This document shows positions 11,412 through 20,525 of a stretch of 64,000 nucleotides of DNA, in pieces; the first letter of the stretch is position 1, and every line of letters starts with the position of its first letter. The notes under the pieces are model-generated. The model was not told the DNA's origin. It saw nothing but the letters and a program-made list of their open reading frames with translations, and did not search any database. The stretch covers positions 1 through 64,000 of the forward strand of contig CAVRAZ010000010.1 in assembly GCA_963719135.1 (NCBI GenBank), written 5' to 3'. The position numbers were made by a program, and so were the translations under genes. Origin of the DNA: CAVRAZ01 sp963719135. GTDB lineage: Bacteria > Pseudomonadota > Gammaproteobacteria > DSM-19610.

Positions 11412-11460
11412 GTTCTCTCCTGGTTCTCCTTTCGGGTAGAATAGAGAACATCGGGAGAAC
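11412..11460. promoter_or_regulatory. Divergent lexA/mrfA operator with two direct-repeat LexA boxes
   Basis: GTTC at 11412-11415 and GTTC at 11423-11426 are exactly 7 bases apart. GAAC at 11446-11449 and GAAC at 11457-11460 are the same motif on the other strand. GTTC-N7-GTTC is the LexA box known from Alphaproteobacteria. The first box overlaps the mrfA ribosome binding site. The second lies just after a TAGAAT -10 hexamer (11437-11442) facing lexA. Both genes can therefore be silenced from this site. Confidence 0.75.
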
Positions 11461-11476
11461 AAAGCAAGCGCCGACG

Positions 11477-12073
11477 ATGACACTGACTCGCCGCCAGCAG
11501 GCGGTCTACGACTACCTGCGGGACCATCTCGAAAGCTTCGAGCGCGCACCCAATCTGGACGACCTGTGCACCGCGCTGGGATTGAGTTCGCGCGGATCGC
11601 TGCACAAGCACATTCAGGCGCTGGTCGACGCCGGTCTGGTGGAGCCGCTGGAAGGCAAACACCGCGGCATCCGCCTGCGGCCGCAGGTACCGGCCCAATC
11701 CGGTGTCCCTTATCTCGGCGTCATCGCCGCCGGGCGGCCCATCGAGGCGCTGCCGCAGCCCGAATACCTGAACGTCCCCGATTTCATGCTGACCGGCAAA
11801 CCCTGCTACGTGCTGCGCGTGCGCGGCGATTCCATGATCGATGCCGGCATCCTGGACGGCGACTACGTGGTCATCGAACAGCGCGACCATGCGCGCAACG
11901 GCGAGATCGTGGTGGCCCTGGTCGGCGGCGAATCGGCGACGCTGAAGCGCATCGAGCAGCGGCCGGGCAGGGTCGTTCTGCACGCCGCGAATCCCGGACT
12001 GGCGCCGCTGGCGTACGCGCCCGACGAGGTGCGCATTCAGGGCGTACTCGTCGGACAGATGCGGAAGTATTGA
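11477..12073 (+). CDS. lexA: SOS repressor LexA
   Basis: The 198-residue repressor has an N-terminal winged helix-turn-helix (TLTRRQQAVYDYL, then LGLSSRGSLHKHIQAL) and a C-terminal S24 peptidase domain. The self-cleavage site is A85-G86, the nucleophile is S119 in RGDSM and the general base is K157 in ATLKR. RecA-DNA filaments trigger cleavage and release SOS genes. ATG at 11477 yields the canonical MTLTRRQ start; an upstream in-frame ATG (11288) would read through mrfA and is rejected. The recognition helix (SSRGSLHKHIQAL) differs from the E. coli version, in line with the unusual boxes upstream. Confidence 0.95.
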   Translation: MTLTRRQQAVYDYLRDHLESFERAPNLDDLCTALGLSSRGSLHKHIQALVDAGLVEPLEGKHRGIRLRPQVPAQSGVPYLGVIAAGRPIEALPQPEYLNVPDFMLTGKPCYVLRVRGDSMIDAGILDGDYVVIEQRDHARNGEIVVALVGGESATLKRIEQRPGRVVLHAANPGLAPLAYAPDEVRIQGVLVGQMRKY

Positions 12074-12257
12074 GCGAGAACCGAGGAGCATCCGGCGTCA
12101 TGGATCGCGCAGTCGCGAACAGGTATTCTTGGGCGCTTCTGACGATTGCCGTGCCGTATTTCTTCGCGTCGAACGTCTGTCTGTGCTGCGCGGCAACGCG
12201 GCTGTTCATGCACCCAGCGGCGGCGCATGATCCGTGCATGAGCGGGGGGGCCAATTG

Positions 12258-13172
12258 ATGCTGCAGGTGCTGGTGCAGATGGCGGGACTGATTGTCTGCG
12301 GCATCGGCTGGCGGCTGTTGCGGCCCGGCGGACTGGACCCGGTGCAGACACGCAAGGTGCTCACCACGCTGGTGTACTATCTGCTGCTGCCGGCGCTCGT
12401 GCTGTCGGTGCTGTGGAAAGCCGAAATCGGTCGCGTCACGCTGCTCATCGCGGCCTCCGCCGCAACCGCTGTCGTGCTCGGTTGGCTGCTGAGCCTGGCT
12501 ACGTGCCGTTTGTGCCGGAGCCGGCCGACCGCCGCCGGTGCCTTGATCCTGGCTGCAGCGTTTCCCAACGTCACCTACCTGGGTCTGCCCGTGCTCGATG
12601 CCACCTTCGGCCACTGGGCGCGCAGCGTCGCCATCCAGATGGACCTGTTTGCCTGCACGCCGTTGCTGTTCACGCTGGGTGTGCTTATCGCGGCGCATTA
12701 CGGCAGCGCCACGGCAGGCGCCCAGGGCATGGCGGGACAACTGCTGCGCATTCCCGCGCTGTGGGCGGCGGGAGCGGCGGTCGTTCTCAACGTCACGCAC
12801 GTGCCGATGCCTGCCATGTTGGAGGGACTGCTCGGCCAGCTCGAACGCGGCGTGGTGCCGTTGATGCTGATTTCGCTCGGGCTCAGTCTGGAGTGGGGCA
12901 AAGCGCAGTGGCGGCGACTGCCGACGGTGATTCCGGTCGCGGTGTTGCGCCTGCTGGTCGTGCCAGCGCTGATCGCCCTGTTCAGCGCGGCGATCGGGTT
13001 GTCGGGCGAGTGGCGCGCGGCGGTGGTGCTGGAGGCCGCCATGCCGAGCATGGTGATCGGCATCGTCTTCTGCGATCGCTTCAACCTGGACGTAGGCCTC
13101 TATGCGTCGGCGGTTACCCTCACCACGCTGCTGAGCATCTTCACGCTGCCGCTGTGGTACCAGTGGCTGTAA
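12258..13172 (+). CDS. AEC-family (auxin efflux carrier/malonate-type) permease
   Basis: The 304-residue membrane protein has about ten hydrophobic segments with a central break, the pattern of the AEC/Mem_trans family (YfdV, MdcF). The motif YYLLLPALVLSVL in helix two and PSMVIGIVFCDRFNLD in the second half are typical. Members export small organic anions, but the substrate cannot be read from sequence. ATG at 12258 is preferred to the GTG at 12234, which adds eight hydrophilic residues. The gene is 184 bases after lexA with no sign of SOS control. Confidence 0.85.
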   Translation: MLQVLVQMAGLIVCGIGWRLLRPGGLDPVQTRKVLTTLVYYLLLPALVLSVLWKAEIGRVTLLIAASAATAVVLGWLLSLATCRLCRSRPTAAGALILAAAFPNVTYLGLPVLDATFGHWARSVAIQMDLFACTPLLFTLGVLIAAHYGSATAGAQGMAGQLLRIPALWAAGAAVVLNVTHVPMPAMLEGLLGQLERGVVPLMLISLGLSLEWGKAQWRRLPTVIPVAVLRLLVVPALIALFSAAIGLSGEWRAAVVLEAAMPSMVIGIVFCDRFNLDVGLYASAVTLTTLLSIFTLPLWYQWL

Positions 13173-13491
13173 GACCGGGGACCCTGAACCGATGTCGACG
13201 TTGAAAGAAATCCGCCACCGGCGTGAAGCCGTTGCGCGGTTATTGCCGGACAGCTGCCTGGCGGAGGGCCGAACGCACCGGACCATCGAACAGGCTCCGG
13301 CCGACTGCAGCGACAGCGCCGCCACCCACCGGCCGGAAATCATCGCCGCACCCGTCATCGTTGACTGAACCGATAAGTTTGGGGACAGTACGCGGACCGG
13401 GACTCGACGGGACGTTGGAACGACTGCGGCGTCAGGTTCGACACAGGGGTGTTGGGTCCCTGAATGCGGACAGATGCGTGAGGCGGTCGTC
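13173..13491. other. Gap with no gene seen
   Basis: About 320 bases lie between the AEC permease and the damaged secreted protein. No convincing reading frame, terminator or repeat is visible. Confidence 0.45.
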
Positions 13492-14517
13492 ATGAACGCA
13501 TCAACATTTCGCCACTGGCTTTACGTTCTCGTTACGGCGTTGCTTGTCACCGCCGCCCGGCCCGGGTGGGCATTCGATCCGCTCGATCCGGTCGGAACCC
13601 TGGGAGAGGGCGCGAAAGAACTGAACAAGATCAACCCTGTGGCTCCCCGGACCGTCGCACAGCGAAAACCCCGCCCAGCCCGCGACAGTGACCGTGGCAG
13701 GCGAGGCGGACTCGCCGTGCAACGGAGAGACCATCCGCCCGACAGCACGGGCAACTTCAATTTCAGCCTGATTCCCGCCAACGGCTCGGGGATCACCGGC
13801 TACGCCATCCAGTTTTCCAGGAACGGCTTGAACTGGAACGACCCGGTCAACGGGGCGATGAAACTTTCCGATGTGCAGGGCACTGCGATCCCGGTGAATG
13901 CGGGCACGCTCCTGCTGGTCCCGAAAAACTGGTATTGGCGCGTGACCACCAATGTCGGCGGCGGAAAGCCGGGAACGCCGGGATCGCGGGTGTGCAAGTT
14001 CGTGGTCGAACCTTCGGGCGGCGCCCAGGCACTGACTGCACCGGTCCCGGTTTCCCCGGTCTGCTCGAGCACTATTCCGGCTGGAACGGTGCTGTTTGAC
14101 GCCAAACCCGGCGCGGGCACCTTTCAGATATTTCGCGCCGAGCTGCAGTACAATCCCGCAGTGGGGTCCGTGCTGGGAACCTGGCACACGTCCAATCTTC
14201 TTGCCGTCGTCGACAAGACCAATCCCGGCAGCAAGTTCGGCGTGGCGATACCGGTTCAGACGCTGAGCAAGGAGGCGGCGCGCTGGCGCTGGCGCGCGCG
14301 GCTCTACAACGAAAAGATGCCGTTGTTCGGCAATTCGACGACAGGCACATGGTCGCCGTGGTGCGAGTTCACGGTGCCTTCGCGGGCTGCCCGAGTGCAG
14401 GCCGGTCCCGGAACGTTCCAGCAGTCGAGCCCTCCGGTCGAACCCTCCGAAACCGGTATCCGACGCTCGACAACTTCGTCAACGGCGACCCGGCGCCTGC
14501 CGGCACCGCCGCAGTGA
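13492..14517 (+). pseudogene. Secreted beta-rich protein of unknown function, probably frame-shifted
   Basis: The open frame encodes 341 residues with a signal peptide (residues 9-28, ending AWA). Two beta-sandwich-like repeats follow, each with the pattern Y.IQFSRNG...WYWRV...C.FVV and F.AELQYNP...WRWRARLY...CEFTV, suggesting fibronectin-like modules. Between about 13660 and 13745 the frame in use gives Arg-rich low-quality sequence, while the other frame reads AQPATVTVAGEADSPCNGET, which looks like genuine protein. Two compensating indels are therefore likely. The C-terminal 25 residues also look better in another frame (LDNFVNGDPAPAGT). The function is unknown. The indels could be sequencing errors. 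Confidence 0.55.
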
Positions 14518-14535
14518 CAGGGTCCGGATAAAGAA

Positions 14536-14583
14536 TTAGGGGTCGGTGACAGCCGACCAGGGTGGTGTTTTGCCACCGGCCCC
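14536..14583. repeat. Copy of the GGGGTCGGTGACA palindrome family (diverged)
   Basis: GGGGTCGGTGACA is followed after a spacer by a diverged right arm, GCCACCGGCCCC. It shares its core with the copies at 20.5, 22.8 and 33.4 kb. It sits in the 400-base gap (14518-14918) before the ydcS-like gene, which otherwise shows no gene. Confidence 0.6.
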
Positions 14584-14918
14584 TTTCTCTCCTTCTTCCT
14601 TGACAGAAACCCCGGCACGGCCATACTTCATTCAAGAGGTTGGCGGCGTTCGCTGTCGTCCGAATGACCACCTGACAAGCATAAACACAACAGCGGTCGG
14701 AGGACTGGTCTATGTTTCGTGGGCGCACCGGTGTACGCGAAGCGAACGCAGGTCACCGACCGTCGATATCGCGACAGTCTGTCCATGCCATCGTTGTCAC
14801 AGCTTGTGGCAAGGCTGGGATCCACATCAGTCAAGTCTCCACCGAGCGTCGGCGGCCGGGCCTGGATTCAATGCAGGACAAGAGCATTTTCCAATCCGCG
14901 CCCCGGAAGGAGGCAGCC

Positions 14919-16091
14919 ATGTTCATACCCTATTTACGCAAGGCAGTTCCGACCGCGGGAGCCTTCGCAGCTGCCGCCGTTATCGCCGCAACTGCGGTCT
15001 ATGCCGGTCCACTGGCCAAGGTGGGCAAAGGCGAGGGCTTTGTCGATATCGTGGCTTGGCCTGGCTATATCGAACGCGGCGAAACCGACGCCGCCTATGA
15101 CTGGGTCACCGGTTTCGAAAAGGCGACCGGCTGTCAGGTGCGGGTGAAAACCGCCAACACTTCCGATGAAATGGTCGCGCTGATGAACGAGGGCGGCTTC
15201 GATCTGGTCACCGCTTCGGGTGACGCCAGCCTGCGCCTGGTCGCCGGCAAGCGCGTGCAGGAGGTCAACACCAAGCTGATACCGAGCTGGAAGACGGTCG
15301 ATGAGCGCCTGCAAAACGCGCCCTGGCACACCGTCGACGGCAAGCACTACGGTGTCCCCTATCAGTGGGGTCCCAACGTGCTCATGTACAACACCAATGT
15401 CTTCAAGGAACCGCCCAAGAGCTGGAACGTCGTGTTCGAGGAAATGACGCTGCCGGACGGCAAGTCCAACAAGGGGCGCGTGCAGGCCTTCGACGGCCCC
15501 ATCTACATCGCCGATGCGGCGCTCTATCTGATGAAGACCAAACCGGCGCTGGGCATCAAGGACCCTTACGAACTCAACGAGGATCAGTATCAGGCGGCCC
15601 TGACGCTGCTGCGCGCGCAGCGCAAGATCGTCAGCCGCTACTGGCACGACGCGTTCGTGCAGATCGACGATTTCACCAACGAAGGCGTGGTGGCTTCCTC
15701 GTCCTGGCCGTTCCAGGTGAACCTGCTCAAATCCAAGGGGCAACCGGTCGCCAGCACCATTCCAGCCGAAGGCGCTACCGGCTGGGCGGACACTACCATG
15801 ATGCACGCCGAGGCCCCGCATCCGAATTGCGCTTACCTGTGGATGGAGCATTCGCTGGACAGGAAAGTGCAGGGCGATCTGGCCGCCTGGTTCGGTTCGG
15901 TGCCGGCCGTCCCCGCCGCCTGCAAGGATAACGCGCTGCTCGGCCCCGACGGCTGCAAGACCAACGGCGTTGACAACTTCGACAATATCTATTTCTGGCG
16001 CACGCCGGTGTCCAAATGCGAGACCGCGAAGGAGTGCGTGCCGTACTATCGCTGGGTGTCGGACTACATCGCGGTGCTCGGCGGGCGCTGA
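14919..16091 (+). CDS. ydcS: Periplasmic polyamine/4-aminobutyraldehyde-type solute-binding protein
   Basis: The 390-residue protein has a signal peptide (about 1-29, AVYA) and a PotD/PotF-type fold: FVDIVAWPGYIERG, then ASSSWPFQVN and PNCAYLWMEHSLD. E. coli YdcS is the binding protein of the ydcSTUV-patD operon, and the gene order here (binding protein, ATPase, two permeases, PatD-type dehydrogenase) is identical. Start at 14919 is chosen because GGAAGGA lies 7 bases upstream and the signal peptide begins there; the frame is open to 14712. The ligand is likely a polyamine or similar amine. Confidence 0.88.
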   Translation: MFIPYLRKAVPTAGAFAAAAVIAATAVYAGPLAKVGKGEGFVDIVAWPGYIERGETDAAYDWVTGFEKATGCQVRVKTANTSDEMVALMNEGGFDLVTASGDASLRLVAGKRVQEVNTKLIPSWKTVDERLQNAPWHTVDGKHYGVPYQWGPNVLMYNTNVFKEPPKSWNVVFEEMTLPDGKSNKGRVQAFDGPIYIADAALYLMKTKPALGIKDPYELNEDQYQAALTLLRAQRKIVSRYWHDAFVQIDDFTNEGVVASSSWPFQVNLLKSKGQPVASTIPAEGATGWADTTMMHAEAPHPNCAYLWMEHSLDRKVQGDLAAWFGSVPAVPAACKDNALLGPDGCKTNGVDNFDNIYFWRTPVSKCETAKECVPYYRWVSDYIAVLGGR

Positions 16092-16182
16092 CCGCCGGTG
16101 TGGGTGCGGGCGGAATGACAGGCCGCGGGAGACCGCCCGCCGGCGTGACCGGCGCTGGCTGCCGGGAGCGGCCGGGACTCCG

Positions 16183-17241
16183 ATGGTAACGGCGGTCGAG
16201 TTTAGGCGCGTCTCGCGCCACTTCGGCGCCGTGCGCGCGGTCGACAACCTGAGCTTCGGGATCGAGGACGGCGAGTTCTTCTCGATGCTGGGTCCGTCCG
16301 GCTCCGGCAAGACGACCTGCCTGCGGCTGATCGCCGGCTTCGAACAGCCCGACACCGGCGAGGTCCTGATTCACGGCACCCGCGCCGAAGGCGTACCGCC
16401 ATACGAACGCGACGTGAACACCGTGTTCCAGGACTACGCGCTGTTCCCGCACATGAACGTGCGGGACAACGTCGCCTATAGTCTGATGGTGCGCAAGGTT
16501 GCGAAGGCCGAGCGCCTGCGCCGCGCCGAGGAGACACTGGAGCTGGTGCAGCTCGGCGGTTTCGGCCGGCGGCGGCCGGCGCAACTTTCGGGCGGCCAGC
16601 GCCAGCGGGTGGCGCTGGCGCGGGCATTGATCAGTCATCCGCGCGTGCTGCTGCTGGACGAACCGCTGGGCGCGCTGGACCTCAAGCTGCGCGACCAGAT
16701 GCAGGTCGAACTCAAGGCGCTGCAGCGCAAGGTCGGCATCACCTTCGTCTATGTCACGCACGACCAGGTGGAAGCGCTCAGCATGAGCGATCGCGTGGCG
16801 GTGTTCAGCGACGGTCGTGTGGAGCAGATCGGGCGCCCGCAGGACATCTACGAACACCCGGCCACCGAATTCGTGGCGCGCTTCGTCGGCGTCTCCAATG
16901 TCCTGTCCGGTCAGACCGCCGAGCGCATCACCGGGTGCGCCCGCGCTTTTGCCATCCGGCCGGAGAAAATACGGATTCTGGAAGGGCCGGAACCGCAGGG
17001 CGCGGACCATTGCGTCGTCACCGGCAGGGTGACGGCCAGCCAATACCTGGGCGCCAGCACGCGCTATACCGTCGTGCTGGAGGATGGCGGCGAACTCATC
17101 GTGATGCAGCAGAACGTGCGCCGCGTGACCACCTACGACTGCATCGCCTGCGATACGCTGGTGCGCCTTGGATGGTATCGCGACGATGTGGAATGGCTGG
17201 GCGGCGGCGACGGTGCCGCAAAACAGGGGATAATCGTGTGA
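16183..17241 (+). CDS. ydcT: ABC transporter ATP-binding protein, polyamine type
   Basis: The 352-residue ATPase has Walker A GPSGSGKTT near residue 40, the signature LSGGQRQRVALARAL near 140, Walker B LLLDEPLGALD and the H-loop YVTHDQ. The C-terminal TOBE_2 domain (about 275-350) is typical of the PotA/YdcT group. GTG of the next gene overlaps its TGA (17238-17241), so translation is coupled. The start MVTAVEFRRVSRHFG at 16183 agrees with the family. It energises uptake by the two permeases that follow. Confidence 0.92.
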   Translation: MVTAVEFRRVSRHFGAVRAVDNLSFGIEDGEFFSMLGPSGSGKTTCLRLIAGFEQPDTGEVLIHGTRAEGVPPYERDVNTVFQDYALFPHMNVRDNVAYSLMVRKVAKAERLRRAEETLELVQLGGFGRRRPAQLSGGQRQRVALARALISHPRVLLLDEPLGALDLKLRDQMQVELKALQRKVGITFVYVTHDQVEALSMSDRVAVFSDGRVEQIGRPQDIYEHPATEFVARFVGVSNVLSGQTAERITGCARAFAIRPEKIRILEGPEPQGADHCVVTGRVTASQYLGASTRYTVVLEDGGELIVMQQNVRRVTTYDCIACDTLVRLGWYRDDVEWLGGGDGAAKQGIIV

Positions 17242-18179
17242 GCGCGCACGCCGCGACTGCTCCGGCCGCGGCGCCCGGGCGGCGTTTCGCCAACCTGCTG
17301 TACCGGCGGCCGCGGCTGCTGCTGTTCCTGCTGCTGGCGCCGCCGCTGCTGTGGCTTGGCGTGATCTACCTGGGCTCGCTGTTTGCCCTGCTGTTGCAGA
17401 GCTTCTTTTCGGTCGATGCCTTCAGCGGCGTGGTCGTGCGCGAATTCACGCTCAGCACCTACGCGCAACTGTTCACGCCCGCCAACCTCGACATCATCCT
17501 GCGCAGCGTGCTGATGGCGGCGGCGGTGACGCTGGCGGCGGCGTTCATCGCTTTCCCGGTGGCCTACTACATGGCGCGCTTTGCCGGTCCGCGCCTCAAG
17601 GCGCTGTTGTATCTGGGCGTGATGCTGCCGCTGTGGTCCAGTTACCTGGTGCGTGTCTACTCCTGGAAACTGATTCTGGCGAAGGAGGGCATACTGACCT
17701 GGGTATTCGGGCAACTGCACCTGACCTGGCTGCTCGACGCGCTGCTGGCCTTGCCGGTGGTCGGCGGACCCTCGTTGTCGGTGTCTTATCTGGGCACCTT
17801 CGTGGTGTTCCTGTACATCTGGCTGCCGTTCATGATCCTGCCCGTCCAATCCGCGCTGGAACGGGTGCCGGTATCGCTGATCGAAGCGTCCGCCGACCTC
17901 GGCGCGCGGCCCTGGTTCACGTTCCGCAAGGTGATACTGCCGCTGGCGTTTCCGGGCGTGGTGGCGGGTTCCATTTTCACGTTCTCCCTGACGCTGGGCG
18001 ATTATATCATTCCGGGCATCATCGGCTCTTCGCGGTTTTTCATCGGTCAGGCGGTGTACGCCCACCAGGGCACCGCCGGCAATATTCCGCTGGCCGCCGC
18101 CTTTTCGGTCGTGCCCATCGTCATCATGGCGGTGTATCTGCTGATCGCCAAACGCCTGGGGGCATTCCATGCGCTCTAG
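17238..18179 (+). CDS. ydcU: ABC transporter permease, PotB type
   Basis: The 313-residue inner-membrane protein has six predicted helices. The EAA loop reads SLIEASADLGARPWFTFRKVILPLAFPG (residue stretch about 213-240), the contact to the ATPase. The start is GTG at 17238 within the GTGA overlap with ydcT. The N-terminal 30 residues are Ala/Arg-rich and cytoplasmic. It overlaps ydcV by 11 bases, so the operon is tightly packed. Confidence 0.9.
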   Translation: MSAHAATAPAAAPGRRFANLLYRRPRLLLFLLLAPPLLWLGVIYLGSLFALLLQSFFSVDAFSGVVVREFTLSTYAQLFTPANLDIILRSVLMAAAVTLAAAFIAFPVAYYMARFAGPRLKALLYLGVMLPLWSSYLVRVYSWKLILAKEGILTWVFGQLHLTWLLDALLALPVVGGPSLSVSYLGTFVVFLYIWLPFMILPVQSALERVPVSLIEASADLGARPWFTFRKVILPLAFPGVVAGSIFTFSLTLGDYIIPGIIGSSRFFIGQAVYAHQGTAGNIPLAAAFSVVPIVIMAVYLLIAKRLGAFHAL

Positions 18180-18996
18180 GCGCGCCAACGGCGGGCAGCC
18201 GCGCGCATCCGTGCCGCTGAAGCTTGCCGCGCTCGGCGGCATGCTGTTTCTGCACGTGCCCATCGCTTTGATCGTGCTGTACGCGTTCACCACCGAGGAC
18301 AAGTCCTATCAGTTTCCTCCGCCGGGTTATACGCTCAAATGGTTTGCGGTCGCCTGGGAGCGCGACGATATCTGGCAGGCGCTGACCCTGTCGGTGCAGG
18401 TGGCCGCCGTCGCCACGGGCCTGGCGATCCTGCTGGGGACACTGGCGGCGGCGGCCATGTACCGCATCCGCTTTTTCGGGCGCGAAACGGTGACGTTGCT
18501 GATCATCCTGCCCATCGCCTTGCCCGGCATCATCACCGGCATCGCGCTGCGCTCGGCCTTCAACCTTGTGGACATTCCCTTCAGCTTCTGGACCATCGTG
18601 CTCGGTCACGCGACCTTCTGCGTGGTGGTGGTGTACAACAACGTGCTGGCGCGCTTCCGGCGCACCGCCGGCTCGCTGATCGAAGCGTCCATGGATCTGG
18701 GCGCGGACGGCGTGCAGACGTTTCGCTATGTGGTGCTGCCCAACATCGCCACGGCGCTCCTGGCCGGCGGCATGCTGGCCTTTGCGCTGTCGTTCGACGA
18801 AGTGATCGTGACCACGTTCACCGCCGGCCAGCAGACCACGCTGCCGATCTGGATGCTCGAAGAACTCGTGCGTCCGCGCCAGCGGCCGGTGACCAACGTC
18901 GTGGCGTTGTTCGTGATCGCCGTGACGTTTTTTCCGATTCTGTTCGCCTATTACCTGACCCGCGGCACCGAGCAGGTCGCCGGAGCGGGAAAATAG
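18169..18996 (+). CDS. ydcV: ABC transporter permease, PotC type
   Basis: The 275-residue membrane protein has six helices and the EAA loop SLIEASMDLGADGVQTFRYVVLPNI. The conserved LSFDEVIVTTF of PotC/YdcV permeases follows. It forms the heterodimeric channel with the preceding permease. ATG at 18169 overlaps the end of ydcU. The dehydrogenase follows after 34 bases. Confidence 0.9.
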   Translation: MRSRRANGGQPRASVPLKLAALGGMLFLHVPIALIVLYAFTTEDKSYQFPPPGYTLKWFAVAWERDDIWQALTLSVQVAAVATGLAILLGTLAAAAMYRIRFFGRETVTLLIILPIALPGIITGIALRSAFNLVDIPFSFWTIVLGHATFCVVVVYNNVLARFRRTAGSLIEASMDLGADGVQTFRYVVLPNIATALLAGGMLAFALSFDEVIVTTFTAGQQTTLPIWMLEELVRPRQRPVTNVVALFVIAVTFFPILFAYYLTRGTEQVAGAGK

Positions 18997-19030
18997 ACGG
19001 GCCGGCCCGCATCGAGAGGGGAGACAGACC

Positions 19031-20455
19031 ATGCAGACGCAGCAGTTCATCAACGGCAAGTTCGCCGCCGGCCAGGGCGCGGCGATCGACATCCTCAACC
19101 CCGCCACCGGCGAACGCATCGCCGCGGTGCCCGAAGCGGACGCTGCACAGGTCGACGCGGCGGTGCGCGCGGCCGAGAAAGCCTTCGGCGCCTGGTCCGC
19201 CACCACGCCGGGCGTGCGCGCGGGCCTGCTGCTGAAGCTCGCCGACGCCATCGATGCGCACGGCGCGGAGCTGGCCGGGATCGAATCGCACAACTGCGGC
19301 AAACCCTACGCGCGGGTGCTCGAGGACGAGATTCCGGTTATTTCCGACGTGCTGCGGTTCTTCGCCGGCGCCGCGCGCGTGATGGGCGGCAGCGCCGCGG
19401 GCGAATACCTGCCTGGCTATACCAGCATGACGCGCCGCGACCCGATCGGCGTCGTCGCTTCGATCGCGCCCTGGAACTATCCGCTGATGATGGCCGCGTG
19501 GAAGATCGGCCCGGCGCTGGCCGCCGGCAACTGTGTGGTGCTCAAACCGTCCGAGCAGACCCCGCTGACGACGCTGCGCCTGGCGGAACTGGCCGCAGAG
19601 ATTCTGCCCGCAGGCGTGGTCAACGTGGTCACGGGTTACGGCGCGAGCGTGGGTTCCAGCCTGATCAACCATCCGCGCGTGGCCATGGTGTCGGTGACCG
19701 GTTCCATCGCCACCGGTCAGAAGGTGCTGGAGGCGGCCAGCCGGAAAATCATGCGCACCCACCTCGAACTCGGCGGCAAGGCGCCGGTGATCGTGTTCGA
19801 TGACGCCGATCTCGATCTGGTCGTGGCGGGCATCCGCAGTTTCGGCTTCTATAACTGCGGCCAGGATTGCACGGCCGCCTGCCGTATCTATGCCGGCGAG
19901 GGTGTCTACGAAAAGCTGGTGGCGGACCTGGGCGCGGCGGTCGGCAGCATCCGCTACGGCCAGCCGGAAGACAAGGCCACCGAGATGGGCCCCCTGATCA
20001 CGGCCCGCCACCGCGAACGCGTCGCCGGCTTCGTCGAGCGCGCACTCGCCGCCGGTCACATGGAAGCAGTCGCCGGCGGCAAGTCCGTCAACAGCGCCGG
20101 TTTCTTCTACGAACCGACGCTCATTGCCGGAGCGCGGCAGGACGACGAGATCGTCCGCCGCGAGGTGTTCGGTCCGGTGGTTTCCGTCACCCGTTTCACC
20201 GACGCCGATCAGGCCATCGTCTGGGCCAACGATTCGGACTACGGCCTCGCATCGTCGCTCTGGACCCGCGACGTCGGCCGGGCGATGAAAGTGGCCGCAC
20301 GCCTGCAGTACGGCGCCACCTGGATCAACACCCACTTCATGCTCGCCAACGAAATGCCGCACGGCGGCATGAAACAGTCAGGCTACGGCAAGGACATGTC
20401 CATGTACGGTCTGGAGGATTACTGCGTCGTGCGGCATGTGATGTTCAAGCATTGA
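19031..20455 (+). CDS. patD: Gamma-aminobutyraldehyde dehydrogenase (PatD/YdcW type)
   Basis: The 474-residue NAD-dependent aldehyde dehydrogenase closely follows E. coli PatD in blocks such as RFFAGAARV, RRDPIGVVASIAPWNYPLMMAAWK and GNCVVLKPSEQTPLT. The catalytic Glu lies in LELGGKAPV and the nucleophile Cys in GQDCTAACR. It oxidises 4-aminobutyraldehyde, from putrescine transamination, to GABA. A putrescine aminotransferase is not seen in this window. GAGGGGAGACAGACC just before ATG 19031 carries the ribosome binding site. It is the last gene of the five-gene operon. Confidence 0.92.
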   Translation: MQTQQFINGKFAAGQGAAIDILNPATGERIAAVPEADAAQVDAAVRAAEKAFGAWSATTPGVRAGLLLKLADAIDAHGAELAGIESHNCGKPYARVLEDEIPVISDVLRFFAGAARVMGGSAAGEYLPGYTSMTRRDPIGVVASIAPWNYPLMMAAWKIGPALAAGNCVVLKPSEQTPLTTLRLAELAAEILPAGVVNVVTGYGASVGSSLINHPRVAMVSVTGSIATGQKVLEAASRKIMRTHLELGGKAPVIVFDDADLDLVVAGIRSFGFYNCGQDCTAACRIYAGEGVYEKLVADLGAAVGSIRYGQPEDKATEMGPLITARHRERVAGFVERALAAGHMEAVAGGKSVNSAGFFYEPTLIAGARQDDEIVRREVFGPVVSVTRFTDADQAIVWANDSDYGLASSLWTRDVGRAMKVAARLQYGATWINTHFMLANEMPHGGMKQSGYGKDMSMYGLEDYCVVRHVMFKH

Positions 20456-20472
20456 CGGAAAAAAGGGGTCAA

Positions 20473-20525
20473 AAAAGGGGTCGGTGACAAGTGAGAATGA
20501 TTGCGTTTTGTCACCGACCCCTTTT
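20473..20525. repeat. GGGGTCGGTGACA palindrome, copy at the end of patD
   Basis: Arms AAAGGGGTCGGTGACAA and TTGTCACCGACCCCTTTT flank a 17-base centre. The structure can act as an intrinsic terminator for patD because the right arm ends in T-runs. It also supplies the only available start of the next reading frame. Confidence 0.85.

Noticed and set aside
7416..11439. Long plus-strand open frames opposite mrfB and mrfA
   Set aside because: They lie on the strand opposite two genes with complete helicase and nuclease motifs and show no domain of their own.
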